From the NCBI GenBank assembly GCA_035315065.1, contig DATFYM010000032.1, positions 1-31,908 on the forward strand: 31,908 nt of DNA, written 5' to 3'. This document shows, piece after piece, positions 6,996-14,857 of this stretch. This stretch comes from DATFYM01 sp035315065. GTDB lineage: Bacteria; Acidobacteriota; Terriglobia; UBA7540. A program made the position numbers and the translations under genes. Below the pieces are notes generated by a model. The model saw only the letters and a list, made by a program, of their open reading frames with translations, had not been told where the DNA came from and searched no databases. Each line of letters begins with the position of its first letter. Within the stretch, counting starts at the first letter, position 1.

Positions 6996-8348
6996 TCAAG
7001 CGATTCCCAGCCTCTTCTGCATCTCCTCAAGGGTGAAGCCTTTGGTTTCAGGGTAGAAGAAGAGGACCACCAGAAACTGGAGCCCTGTCATGGCCGCAAA
7101 AAACATGAACGGGTAAGCGCCGGAAGACGCGGCCATGACCGGAAAGATGAGGGAAATGAGCGCGTTCATGAACCAGTGGGAGAAGCTTCCCAGACTCTGC
7201 CCTTTGGCCCGCACCTGGTTGGGGAAGACTTCACTGAGGTAAACCCAGATCACGGCGCCTTGGGAAAACGCAAAGAAAGCAATGTAGCCGATCAGCAGCC
7301 AGAGCAGGAGATTTTGGTGACGGCCAGTGAAAAAGACCGCAGAGACGCCGGCGAGGCAGAGCGTGTTCCCGGCAGCCCCGATTACGAGCAACGTCTTGCG
7401 GCCCAGTCGGTCGATCACCGACATGGCGATGATCGTAAACAGCAGGTTGGTGGCGCCCACTGCCACCGCCTGGAGATCTCCGGACACCTTGCTGAATCCG
7501 GCGCGGGCAAAAATATCGTTCAGGTAATAGAGGATAGCGTTGATTCCTTCAAGCTGGTTGAACAGGCCGATCGTAACCGCGAGAAAAACGGGGAACATGT
7601 ATCTTGGATTAAGAGAGCCACGGCCCCAGTTCCACATGAACAAATGGTCCTGGGCAGCGTGCTCGAGATCAATCGAGGCCACGATGTCCTGGAGCTCGGC
7701 TTCGTAATTCTTCTCGCCGGTCATGCGCAGTACCTCCCGCGCTTCGTCAATGCGACGATTCTTCACCAGCCAGCGCGGGCTGCGCGGAATGCGGAAGAGC
7801 ATCACCAGGAACAAGGCCGCGGGAATTGCAGAGACGCCCAGCATCCAGCGCCATTCCGCATTTCCGAAGTGCTGGAGCCCGATGACATAGTTCGAAAAGT
7901 AGGCAAGCAGAATGCCGCTGACAATGTTGAACTGAAAGAAGCCCACCAGTCGCCCGCGCCACTTCGCCGGTGCGATTTCCGCAATGTACATCGGCCCCAG
8001 CACGGAGGAGCCGCCAATGCCTAGACCGCCGATGAAACGGGCGACGACCAGTGCCGGCCAGTTCCACGCGAAAGCGCAGCCGAGGGCGGAGATCAGATAC
8101 AGCACCGCCATCAGTCGCAAGCTGTCGCGACGGCCGTATCGGTCGCCCGGGATGCCGGCCAGCATGGCTCCCAACACGGTACCGAAGAGCGCGCTGAAGA
8201 CCGTAAATCCCAGCGACCAGGGCGAAAGTTGGAACGTCACGCGCAAAGCCCCGATGGTGCCGGCAATCACGGCCGTGTCGAACCCGAATAGCAGGCCGCC
8301 CAAGGCGGCAACCACGGTACTCTTCAAGAGGTACGAGTTTAGTTTCAT
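6996..8348 (-). CDS. MFS sugar porter
   Basis: A 450-residue inner-membrane sugar transporter with about 12 hydrophobic segments, matching the sugar porter family in length. Family motifs: GGLLFGFDTAVIAG (residues 17-30), GDRYGRR (68-74) between TM2 and TM3, RSPRWLV (189-195) after TM6, NQLEGINAILYY in TM7, DRLGRK between TM8 and TM9, and PETKG near the C-terminus. Start is placed at MKLNSYLLK (8348), since the seven-residue longer frame has no better site. The gene lies between the GH32 hydrolase and the fructokinase on the same strand. It most likely imports fructose or sucrose, probably by proton symport; the substrate is inferred from context only. Confidence 0.9.
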   Translation of the reverse strand: MKLNSYLLKSTVVAALGGLLFGFDTAVIAGTIGALRVTFQLSPWSLGFTVFSALFGTVLGAMLAGIPGDRYGRRDSLRLMAVLYLISALGCAFAWNWPALVVARFIGGLGIGGSSVLGPMYIAEIAPAKWRGRLVGFFQFNIVSGILLAYFSNYVIGLQHFGNAEWRWMLGVSAIPAALFLVMLFRIPRSPRWLVKNRRIDEAREVLRMTGEKNYEAELQDIVASIDLEHAAQDHLFMWNWGRGSLNPRYMFPVFLAVTIGLFNQLEGINAILYYLNDIFARAGFSKVSGDLQAVAVGATNLLFTIIAMSVIDRLGRKTLLVIGAAGNTLCLAGVSAVFFTGRHQNLLLWLLIGYIAFFAFSQGAVIWVYLSEVFPNQVRAKGQSLGSFSHWFMNALISLIFPVMAASSGAYPFMFFAAMTGLQFLVVLFFYPETKGFTLEEMQKRLGIA

Positions 8349-8476
8349 AAACGCCCACACCACATCCAACGATTTGCCAGGCGCTGACGGTTTCGAGTTT
8401 GTCTTCGAACCGGCCTCGCTTGCGCCCGCGAGTGTAACACAGGTTTGGCTGCGCGTTGCCGCGATTAACGTTTGGT

Positions 8477-8589
8477 CTGGGAGCGCGGGCGTCTCGCCCG
8501 CTTTTCTATTTCTCTCCGGCGAGCTGCGCTACGCTGGCAGTCTCATTTGGGCTTGCGGGCAAGAGCGGGCGGGACGCCCGCGCTCCCAG
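8477..8589. repeat. GGGAGCGCGGGCGTC inverted repeat overlapping the GH32 3' end
   Basis: Arms 8477-8502 and 8564-8589 are 26 bp each with one mismatch. The left arm starts CTGGGAGCGCGGGCGTCTCG. On the minus strand the right arm is translated in the GH32 gene as GARASRPLL, a peptide typical of this repeat type in GC-rich genomes. The spacer of 61 bases is also coding up to the stop at 8506. Confidence 0.88.
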
Positions 8590-10161
8590 GGCGGACTTCA
8601 GGTTCCATACCCGCAGCTTTACAACCCTAGCCTCTCCTGCACGAGAGTAAAGCCCGAGCCCCTGGCTGCCACCGGAGGGAAAGATGCGATCTGAAATCAC
8701 TGCTTCTCCGTCGTTGCCGAATACCTCCACCGATGACCGGTCCACGAATACGTGTAGCCTTGCGTTTTTACCGCCGGCAAGATGCATCGGTGCGGCATGT
8801 CGCCCGGAGAATTGGGCACTGAAGCTGGTGGTGCCCGAGTGAGTGCGGTCCACGAACAGTTCGGACTTTTCCCTATCGATTCCGAGGACTGTTTGTTCTT
8901 GGCTCCCTGTGCGCACCTGCAAGTCAAACTCAGCGGAATGTCCGAGATCGATCTCGGCCTCGATTTCGAGCGCATCACCCCGCACTTGCTTCGACTCCAA
9001 CCAGCGGTTGGCAGCGACAGGGCTTTGATCCTTCACGCTCATTTCCCGGCTGCGCAGAGCCTGCAGTTCCGCTACCGGCTCCTGCACCAGGCGGACGCCT
9101 TCCGCATAGCGCTTCAGCTTGAGTGCCCGCGGAATCGACTGCGCGCCGCGCCACGGGCTCGTAGGCTCCTGCGCCGCGTACTCCCAGTTGTCGAGCCAGC
9201 CCATCCAGATGCGACGCGAGTCGGTAGGCGGCAGATCCGAAAACGACGTGGAGGCGTAGAAGTCCTTGCCGTAATCGGCCCAGAGCACTTGCTCCGCGGG
9301 GTTCTCATCGACGAAAGCGGTTCCGTCAAACTGGCCGACGAAGTATTGATCGGCGGACCCGCCCGCCACGCCTCCGGGATTGACGTTGACGCTAAGCACC
9401 CAGCGCGCCTGGCCCGGCTCGTCCTCAACCGTAAGTTGGAACAGGTCCGGGCACTCCCAAGCTCCGCCTGTAGCCCCCGCCGGACCGAAGCTACTGAGCG
9501 CGGTCCAGTGCTTGAGGTCAGGGGAGCTGAAAAGGCGGGCTTGGTGCTCAGGCGGCAGGGCGGCCACCATTACCCACTTCCGGCTGGGCGCGTGCCAGAA
9601 TACCTTGGGGTCGCGGAAATCCTGCCGGTGAAGGTCGATCACGGGATTATCCGCGTACTTGGTCCAGGTGCGCCCCTTGTCGTTACTGTAAGCGAGATTT
9701 TGAGTTTGCAGCGTGCTGGTGTGTCCGGTATAGATGGCCACCAGGCACGAGGGATCGCCGGCCTCGGTACTCTGGCAGAAGCCGCTCGAGTTCTGCCCAT
9801 CGACCACCGCGCTGCCGGAAAAGATCATGATGCCGTTCTCCTCGCGGAGCGCGACGGGGAGATGCTGCCAGTGTACCAAGTCGCGGCTGACCGCGTGCCC
9901 CCAGCTCATGTGTCCCCACTCGTCGCCGAAGGGGTTGTATTGATAGAACAGGTGGTATTCGCCCTTGTAGTAGACAAGCCCGTTTGGGTCGTTCATCCAA
10001 TTCTTGGCAGGAGTGAAATGAAACTGGGGACGATAAGGTTCGTCGTAGACCATGGTCCCCGGTGCTGCGCGCGGACTGCCCAGGCCGATCACCACCCAGC
10101 CAAGGAGGAAGGCGGAAATGGCGACAAGGACAAAACGATTATTGCCTGATGAATTTCGCAT
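8506..10161 (-). CDS. GH32 glycoside hydrolase (levanase/fructanase/sucrose hydrolase type), exported
   Basis: A 551-residue glycosyl hydrolase family 32 enzyme that would release fructose from fructans or sucrose outside the cytoplasm. The N-terminus has a signal peptide or membrane anchor (hydrophobic residues 10-28) followed by SPRAAPG. Catalytic residues: nucleophile D58 in WMNDPNG, transition-state stabiliser D184 in FRDP, acid/base E236 in WECPD. A C-terminal beta-sandwich (about 390-520) is present, ending in VEVFGNDGEAVISDRIF and VVKLRVWNLKS. The last 28 or so residues (ALGARASRPLL...) are encoded by the inverted repeat at 8477-8589 and are an addition. Start at 10161 has AGGAG 5 bases upstream. 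First gene of the minus-strand cluster. The exact substrate (levan, inulin, sucrose) cannot be told from sequence. Confidence 0.93.
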   Translation of the reverse strand: MRNSSGNNRFVLVAISAFLLGWVVIGLGSPRAAPGTMVYDEPYRPQFHFTPAKNWMNDPNGLVYYKGEYHLFYQYNPFGDEWGHMSWGHAVSRDLVHWQHLPVALREENGIMIFSGSAVVDGQNSSGFCQSTEAGDPSCLVAIYTGHTSTLQTQNLAYSNDKGRTWTKYADNPVIDLHRQDFRDPKVFWHAPSRKWVMVAALPPEHQARLFSSPDLKHWTALSSFGPAGATGGAWECPDLFQLTVEDEPGQARWVLSVNVNPGGVAGGSADQYFVGQFDGTAFVDENPAEQVLWADYGKDFYASTSFSDLPPTDSRRIWMGWLDNWEYAAQEPTSPWRGAQSIPRALKLKRYAEGVRLVQEPVAELQALRSREMSVKDQSPVAANRWLESKQVRGDALEIEAEIDLGHSAEFDLQVRTGSQEQTVLGIDREKSELFVDRTHSGTTSFSAQFSGRHAAPMHLAGGKNARLHVFVDRSSVEVFGNDGEAVISDRIFPSGGSQGLGLYSRAGEARVVKLRVWNLKSALGARASRPLLPASPNETASVAQLAGEK

Positions 10162-10226
10162 CACCTCTCCTCGGCCACCGGACAACAGGTCTGAATCAAA
10201 GTTGGCCTCAAAGTGCCGGCGTGGGC

Positions 10227-10255
10227 ATTGTACCCCGGACCCAAGGCGCAGTCAC
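10227..10255 (-). promoter_or_regulatory. possible promoter for the GH32 cluster
   Basis: On the minus strand, TACAAT (10232-10227) is a good -10 box, and GTGACT (10255-10250) a partial -35 box with a 17-base spacer. It would place the start of transcription some 55-60 bases before the GH32 ATG. The -35 match is weak. Confidence 0.3.
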
Positions 10256-10286
10256 CATTCTTAGCGCGAAGTACTCAAAAAGTATA

Positions 10287-10316
10287 TTGACTCGAACTAC
10301 ATCAATCTTGTATAAA
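10287..10316 (+). promoter_or_regulatory. sigma70-type promoter of the XRE regulator gene
   Basis: TTGACT at 10287-10292 and TATAAA at 10311-10316 are separated by 18 bases, in an AT-rich patch that stands out from its GC-rich surroundings. Transcription would begin about 38 bases before the GTG start. The region also separates the regulator from the divergent GH32 gene, so it is a likely operator region. Confidence 0.5.
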
Positions 10317-10360
10317 TTAGTTTGGGAATTATTCTTTCTTACAGATGAGGAGGATTTGCC

Positions 10361-10855
10361 GTGGAGATCGGAGCACGGATTCGGTCAGTTCGTGAAGCAA
10401 AAGGCCTTTCCCAAGGGGACCTGGAAAGGGCAACGGGTCTGCTGAGGTCCCATCTCTCGCGGATCGAGCATGGTCACACCATACCATCCATCGGCAACTT
10501 GGAGCGGATTGCGGCCGCTCTCGGCATGCGGCTCTATGAGATCCTGAACGTGGAGGTTTCGCCGGCGCCACCGACGCCGGAGGGCAAGGCTACCAGCAAG
10601 GGTGAGGATGCGGAGCACCGATTCCTTTCCCAGATCCGATTTCTCGTCGGCAAGATTTCCGGGCCGGACCGCAAGCTGTTCCTGGATTTCGCCAGAATGC
10701 TGGCGCGCCAGGGACAAACCCCAACAACGTGGCCGGCGGTGAAACGCGGGCGGGGGCGACCTCGGAAACATCCGGACAATGTGAATGTCAGCGCATCGAG
10801 TGTTCCGGAGCCGGCGGCCCAACCTCTCTCCCTCAGCGAAGGGCTTGGCGATTGA
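10361..10855 (+). CDS. XRE-family transcriptional regulator with C-terminal AT-hook
   Basis: A 164-residue DNA-binding protein. Residues 4-58 form an XRE/Cro helix-turn-helix (IGARIRSVREAKGLSQGDLE ... SHLSRIEHGHTIPS ... LERIAAALG). A helical middle region (84-118) may dimerise. Residues 129-137 (RGRGRPRKH) contain the core RGRP of an AT-hook, suggesting minor-groove binding to AT-rich DNA; this second DNA-binding element is an inference from the motif. The start is GTG with AGGAGG seven bases upstream. It is divergent from the GH32 cluster and is a candidate for its regulator and for self-regulation through the AT-rich region at 10260-10345. No ligand domain is seen. Confidence 0.87.
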   Translation: MEIGARIRSVREAKGLSQGDLERATGLLRSHLSRIEHGHTIPSIGNLERIAAALGMRLYEILNVEVSPAPPTPEGKATSKGEDAEHRFLSQIRFLVGKISGPDRKLFLDFARMLARQGQTPTTWPAVKRGRGRPRKHPDNVNVSASSVPEPAAQPLSLSEGLGD

Positions 10856-11010
10856 GCCGTTAGAATAAAGGCGATCCATCTTTCGACTTTCAGCGAAGCA
10901 GGGTGCTGGATTCGATCTTCCCGCCGATAGCAGATTGGTGAAAACTCTCCCCCCCCGCCGGGCGACGACGTCGCCTTCGGTTTCATGCGGTTTGCGTCTA
11001 AAGGAAAACA

Positions 11011-11027
11011 CGATAAACTATATATCG
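11011..11027. promoter_or_regulatory. small palindrome before modA
   Basis: CGATA and TATCG flank seven bases (AACTATA) directly before the modA ATG. The AT-rich core with TATATA resembles the general form of ModE boxes (TATATA near CG/CGAT halves) but is not a match to the full consensus. It may be chance. Confidence 0.2.
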
Positions 11028-11870
11028 ATGCGGTCGACGCTAGTGAGGCGCCCTTGGGGCTTGAGAACGCTCAACCTGCGGTATGGACGAACCAGCTCGG
11101 CTGCAGGTCTGAGCGCTGCCCTCGCCACTGTCGTGATCTTGTGTTCGTGCGGAGGCTCAAGCAAGAGCCAGGAATCGGCTCGCCTCACTGTCTCCGCCGC
11201 CGTGAGCCTGAAGGAATCCCTACAAGAGATCGCTGGCCTGTATCAACGGCAGCAACCGCAGGCCTCCATCGCGTATAACTTCGGAGGCTCGGGCACGCTG
11301 CAGCGCCAGATCGAACAGGGGGCGCCGGTGGACGTCTTTGCTTCGGCCTCGGCTCGGGAGATGGACGCCCTTCAGGCCAAAGGCTTGGTGATAGTCGAGA
11401 CGCGGCGCAACATCGCGGTCAACGAAGTGGTGTTGATCGTCCCGCTAGACTCGCAGGCGGTCTCGGGCTTCGGCGATCTCGCTGCGCCTCGCGTGAAGCG
11501 GATCGCGCTCGGCGAGCCCGCCAGCGTGCCGGCCGGGAAATATGCCAAGGAGACCCTGGCGTCCCTCAACCTGTGGGGCCAGATTCAGCCCAAGCTGGTT
11601 TTCGCGCAGGACGTGCGCCAGGTGCTCGAATTTGTGGCTTCCGGGAATGCCGATGCGGGAATGGTCTATCGCACCGATGCTCAGATCACGGATCGCGTGA
11701 AGGTGGTGGCCGCGGCGCCTGAATCTTCCCATTCGCCCATCGTCTACCCGGCGGCAGTGCTCAAGGCGAGCCGCCACTTGGACCAAGCGAAACAGTTCGT
11801 GGAGTTCCTGGCCGGCCCGGAGGCGCAAATCGCTCTCGCCCGGCACGGCTTCATCCGAATTGCCGATTAG
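11028..11870 (+). CDS. modA: molybdate ABC transporter substrate-binding lipoprotein ModA
   Basis: A 280-residue periplasmic binding protein that would capture molybdate (or tungstate) for the fused ModBC protein encoded next. The N-terminus has a basic region, a hydrophobic stretch (about 24-38) and a lipobox-like LCSC with C41 as the probable lipidated cysteine. Family motifs: LTVSAAVSLKESLQEIA (start of the mature domain), NFGGSGTLQRQIEQGAPVDVFASAS, and DAGMVYRTDA near residue 215, which contribute oxyanion-binding Ser and Tyr residues in the family. Start at 11028 gives a normal signal sequence; the open frame extends 31 codons further upstream without any signal. Only a weak ribosome site (AAAGGAAAA) lies upstream, at a long distance. 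Confidence 0.9.
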   Translation: MRSTLVRRPWGLRTLNLRYGRTSSAAGLSAALATVVILCSCGGSSKSQESARLTVSAAVSLKESLQEIAGLYQRQQPQASIAYNFGGSGTLQRQIEQGAPVDVFASASAREMDALQAKGLVIVETRRNIAVNEVVLIVPLDSQAVSGFGDLAAPRVKRIALGEPASVPAGKYAKETLASLNLWGQIQPKLVFAQDVRQVLEFVASGNADAGMVYRTDAQITDRVKVVAAAPESSHSPIVYPAAVLKASRHLDQAKQFVEFLAGPEAQIALARHGFIRIAD

Positions 11871-11887
11871 CGCCGTTCGAAGCTGGG

Positions 11888-11987
11888 AATTCGAAACTCG
11901 AAACTCGAAATTCGCTTCAAATACTCGATCGCTGGATCTTCGCGAGTTTCGATTTTCGAGTTTCGATTTTCGAGTCTCGAATTTCGA
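11888..11987. repeat. AAACTCG-word inverted repeat between modA and modBC
   Basis: Left arm 11888-11914 (ATTCGAAACTCGAAACTCG words) and right arm 11941-11987 (GAGTTTCGATTTTCGAG words) are reverse complements with small differences. The repeat fills most of the 122-base gap and ends 6 bases before the modBC ATG. No ribosome site is visible for modBC. Confidence 0.85.
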
Positions 11988-11992
11988 CCCCT

Positions 11993-14047
11993 ATGACTTT
12001 CGACGCCTCCCCCATCTGGATCTCGCTCGAGACTGCGCTTACGGCCACCTTTTTCACTTTTTTCCTGGGAATTGCCGCCGCGCGTTTCATGCTCGCCTAC
12101 CAGGGAAAACTGCGAGGGATCATCGATGGCGTTTTGCTGCTGCCGCTGGTGCTGCCCCCGACGGTAGTCGGCTTCGTGTTGCTCTTGTTGTTCGGCAGGA
12201 ACGGCCCGCTGGGACGCTTTCTGTTGCGGCTCGGAACCACGGTGATTTTTTCCTGGCCCGCCACCGTCATCACGGCGACCGTGGTTGCATTTCCGCTGAT
12301 GTACCGTACCACCGTGGGGGCCTTCGAGCAGATCGACGAGAACATCCTGCACGCTGCGCGCAGCCTGGGAGCTTCGGAGTTCACCGTGCTGCGCCGGGTG
12401 ATGCTGCCGCTGGCGTGGCCGGGCGTCATGGCCGGAACCAGCCTCTCCTTCGCTCGCGCGCTGGGAGAGTTCGGCGCCACCCTGATGCTGGCGGGGAACA
12501 TTCCGGGGCGGACTCAGACCCTGCCGGTGGCGATCTTCTTTGCCGTGGAGAGCGGCGAGTGGTTGAGCGCCGCCCTGTGGACCCTGGTAGTGGTCTCGAT
12601 TGCGCTCGTGGTGATTGCCGGCATCAGCTATTGGTCGCGATTGGAACGAAGGCCAGCCGCACGCCGGCTGCTGGCCAGCGATGCATCGCTGGAAAGTTTC
12701 GACGTCCTCGCCAGCGAGGCTCACTTCGCCTCCACGCCCGCCAAGAGAGCGGAAGCTGATAGCACCCCGTCACCTCCGATCCCTCGCACCCAAGGGGACC
12801 GAGGGGGACAGGAGGGAGTTGATTCAAAGTTACCGCCGGCGGTCCTGGCGGTCGAGGTTGAGAAGGTGCTGCCTGGATTCACGCTTAAGGTGGCATTTAC
12901 CGCGGGCACGTCGCGGCTGGGTGCCGCATCGGCCACGGAAAACGGCGCTGCGCCCGGCGACAGCCCCGGTCTCTGCGGTCCGCTGGGCATCCTCGGGGCT
13001 TCCGGCTCCGGGAAGACCATGACGTTGCGCGCCGTCGCCGGCCTTGAGACGCCGCATCGCGGACGCGTGATGCTCAATGACCGTGTGCTGTTCGATTCCG
13101 CCTCAGGCGTCAACCTGCCCAGCCGCCGGCGCCGCATCGGCCTGGTCTTCCAGAATTACGCGTTGTTTCCTCACCTCACGGTAGCGGAGAACGTCGCCTT
13201 CGGCCTCGCTTTCGGCCCCGCGTTCGGCGGTGACCGACTGCCCCTCCCGGAGCGCGAGTCGCGCGTGGCCCGGGTGATCGATCAGGTTCACTTGCGAGGC
13301 TTCGAAGATCGCTTCCCCAGTCAACTCTCCGGCGGGCAGCAGCAACGCGTGGCGCTGGCGCGAGCCCTCGCCATTCAGCCTGAGGCGATCCTGCTCGACG
13401 AGCCGTTGTCCGCCCTCGACGCTTACCTGCAAAGCCAGGTGGAGACCCAGCTCATGGAAATCTTGCGCGACTATTCAGGCGTGGTGCTTTACGTGACCCA
13501 CAATCTGGAAGAGGCGTACCGAATTTCGCGCTCCCTGCTGGTGCTGGCCGAGGGAAAGGGTGTCGCGTGCGGCGCCAAGGAGGAGATCTTCCGCCGGCCT
13601 CCCACCTACGCCGTCGCCCGGGTGACCGGCTGCAAGAATTTCTCGCGCGCTCGCGCGCTGCCGGACGGCCGGGTGGAGGCCACCGACTGGGGCGTGCCAC
13701 TGAGGGTCGCGCCTACGGTCCCCGCGGCGTTCGACTACATCGGCATACGCGCCCACCACATCGGATTCACCTTGAAGGGAGGGCCGGGCGATGAGTCTGA
13801 CCGGACGATCGAGAGGTTCCCGGCCTCCGACGTTCCTGAGAACTGCTTCCCCTGCTGGCTGGCGGGAGCGATCGAGACGCCCTTTCGCGTGACCCTCTAC
13901 GTGCGCTTGCACGCTCCTTCTCGCAACTCCGACGATTATCACTTGCAGGTGGAGATCTTCAAGGACAACTGGGCGAGGCTCAAGTCGCGGCCCCTTCCGT
14001 GGCACCTGCAACTCGAGCCCGAGCGCCTGTTTCTGATGACGAAGTAG
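11993..14047 (+). CDS. modBC: fused molybdate ABC transporter permease and ATPase (ModB-ModC)
   Basis: A 684-residue inner-membrane protein joining permease and ATPase, which are usually separate. Residues 1-220 are a ModB-type permease with five or so hydrophobic segments and the EAA-type loop (AARSLGASEFTVLRRVMLPLAWPG, cut here into known parts; about 121-145). Residues 221-280 are a hydrophilic, Pro/Ser-rich linker. Residues about 281-520 are a ModC-type ATPase: Walker A GASGSGKT at 335-342, Q-loop NYALFPHLT, signature LSGGQ at 445-449, Walker B ILLDEP with D469 and E470, and switch His in VTHN. An insertion of some 25 residues (Gly/Ala-rich) precedes Walker A. The C-terminal part (about 550-684) resembles the TOBE region of ModC. 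With modA it makes a complete importer; fusion fixes the stoichiometry as two ModBC chains. Confidence 0.9.
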   Translation: MTFDASPIWISLETALTATFFTFFLGIAAARFMLAYQGKLRGIIDGVLLLPLVLPPTVVGFVLLLLFGRNGPLGRFLLRLGTTVIFSWPATVITATVVAFPLMYRTTVGAFEQIDENILHAARSLGASEFTVLRRVMLPLAWPGVMAGTSLSFARALGEFGATLMLAGNIPGRTQTLPVAIFFAVESGEWLSAALWTLVVVSIALVVIAGISYWSRLERRPAARRLLASDASLESFDVLASEAHFASTPAKRAEADSTPSPPIPRTQGDRGGQEGVDSKLPPAVLAVEVEKVLPGFTLKVAFTAGTSRLGAASATENGAAPGDSPGLCGPLGILGASGSGKTMTLRAVAGLETPHRGRVMLNDRVLFDSASGVNLPSRRRRIGLVFQNYALFPHLTVAENVAFGLAFGPAFGGDRLPLPERESRVARVIDQVHLRGFEDRFPSQLSGGQQQRVALARALAIQPEAILLDEPLSALDAYLQSQVETQLMEILRDYSGVVLYVTHNLEEAYRISRSLLVLAEGKGVACGAKEEIFRRPPTYAVARVTGCKNFSRARALPDGRVEATDWGVPLRVAPTVPAAFDYIGIRAHHIGFTLKGGPGDESDRTIERFPASDVPENCFPCWLAGAIETPFRVTLYVRLHAPSRNSDDYHLQVEIFKDNWARLKSRPLPWHLQLEPERLFLMTK

Positions 14048-14060
14048 CGCACGGAACGTC

Positions 14061-14190
14061 TGAGAGAATTAAACACAGAGGCGCAGAGATACGGAAAACA
14101 GGCCGAGGGCTACTCAAGATGCCATGGTATCCTGGCGATTCCCATTCTTCTCTGTGTCTCTGTGTTGAGAGCTCTTTCGCAATTCTCTCA
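14061..14190. repeat. ACACAGAG-word inverted repeat after modBC
   Basis: TGAGAGAATT (14061-14070) pairs with AATTCTCTCA (14181-14190), and ACACAGAGGCGCAGAGA (14073-14089) pairs with TCTCTGTGTCTCTGTGT (14149-14165). It lies in the gap between the convergent modBC and zinc-ribbon genes. A separate single array TCGGCAATCGGCAAT follows at 14211-14225. Confidence 0.8.
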
Positions 14191-14234
14191 CACGTTCTCA
14201 ATCGAGGGTCGGCAATCGGCAATGCTCCCAGCCA

Positions 14235-14537
14235 CTAACCGCCGGGCACTTTACTCTTGAACTGGTATTGGCGGCGGGGGAGTTTCCTGACAATTTGCTC
14301 CAGACCCCAGAAGGCGGCGTCTGAGCCTTCGTCTTTGAGGTTCTGCAGCGACTTGGTATTGGTGCTGCCGCAACGCGGGCACTGCATCCACGGCCGCCCC
14401 AAGACCTGGACCGGCGTCCCCTCCGAATAGAACACTGACCTCTCGGTGTCGCTGCCGTTCTGCATCATGCAGCCGTAGCAGATGTGCCAGGCTCGGCGCA
14501 GGGTTTTCTTCTTGAACAACCAGTCCCAGCGGTCCAT
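14235..14537 (-). CDS. small zinc-ribbon protein, function unknown
   Basis: A 100-residue protein with two Cys pairs: C20-x2-C23 (CYGC) and C53-x2-C56 (CPRCGS), spaced as in a four-cysteine zinc ribbon. Basic patches (FKKKTLRRAW near the start, KLPRRQYQFKSK at the end) suggest contact with nucleic acid, but no function can be named. Start at 14537 is preceded by GGAGAAG at seven bases; the open frame extends 19 residues upstream without a better site. No membrane segment. It is convergent with modBC and lies before, and opposite to, the tRNA-Val gene. Confidence 0.7.
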   Translation of the reverse strand: MDRWDWLFKKKTLRRAWHICYGCMMQNGSDTERSVFYSEGTPVQVLGRPWMQCPRCGSTNTKSLQNLKDEGSDAAFWGLEQIVRKLPRRQYQFKSKVPGG

Positions 14538-14744
14538 CGAAGCTTCTCCGTGTGCGACCCTTCTGATTATGTTCGAGGTCGAGAGAATGTTCAAGGTGCA
14601 GGAAGCAGAACATGAGCAGTGCGGCCGCTGATGAACTTGAGCTCCTTCTTGGGACCCCGCGTGCTCGCGGCCAAGCGGGTCGTCAGCAGCTTCCTGAGAA
14701 CGGGCGGCCCTGATACCCCTGAAGACTGAATCCAGCCGGAAGTG

Positions 14745-14753
14745 TGATAAAAT
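14745..14753 (+). promoter_or_regulatory. extended -10 promoter of tRNA-Val
   Basis: TGATAAAAT contains an extended -10 (TG, one base, TAAAAT). It is 27 bases before the tRNA start and would start transcription about 20 bases before it. The -35 region (about 14725) has no clear match. The spacing is normal for a tRNA promoter. Confidence 0.45.
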
Positions 14754-14779
14754 CTCGGACGTCGATAAATTGACGGAAC

Positions 14780-14857
14780 AGGCCCGTAGCTCAGCCCGGT
14801 TAGAGCGCTACCTTGACACGGTAGAGGTCTGGGGTTCGAGTCCCCACGGGCCTACCA
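14780..14857 (+). tRNA. tRNA-Val (anticodon GAC)
   Basis: A full cloverleaf of 78 bases. Acceptor AGGCCCG pairs with CGGGCCT; the D arm is GCTC/GAGC with a 10-base loop; the anticodon stem CTACC/GGTAG encloses TTGACAC, giving anticodon GAC at 14814-14816; the T arm is TGGGG-TTCGAGT-CCCCA. The discriminator A and CCA end are encoded in the DNA. The variable loop is 5 bases. Confidence 0.97.

Noticed and set aside
5746..7056. Plus-strand open frame of 436 codons over the fructokinase gene
   Set aside because: It is the antisense of the kinase plus repeat words; the translation has no recognisable domain.
6837..8024. Plus-strand open frame of 395 codons opposite the MFS porter
   Set aside because: It begins in repeat sequence and mirrors the transporter gene; no domain was seen.
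8782..10149. Long plus-strand open frame of 455 codons opposite the GH32 gene
   Set aside because: It is the antisense of a gene with clear catalytic motifs and has no domain of its own; open antisense frames are common in GC-rich DNA.
12097..12724. Minus-strand open frames opposite the ModB part
   Set aside because: They oppose a membrane permease with the expected hydrophobic pattern and have no motifs.
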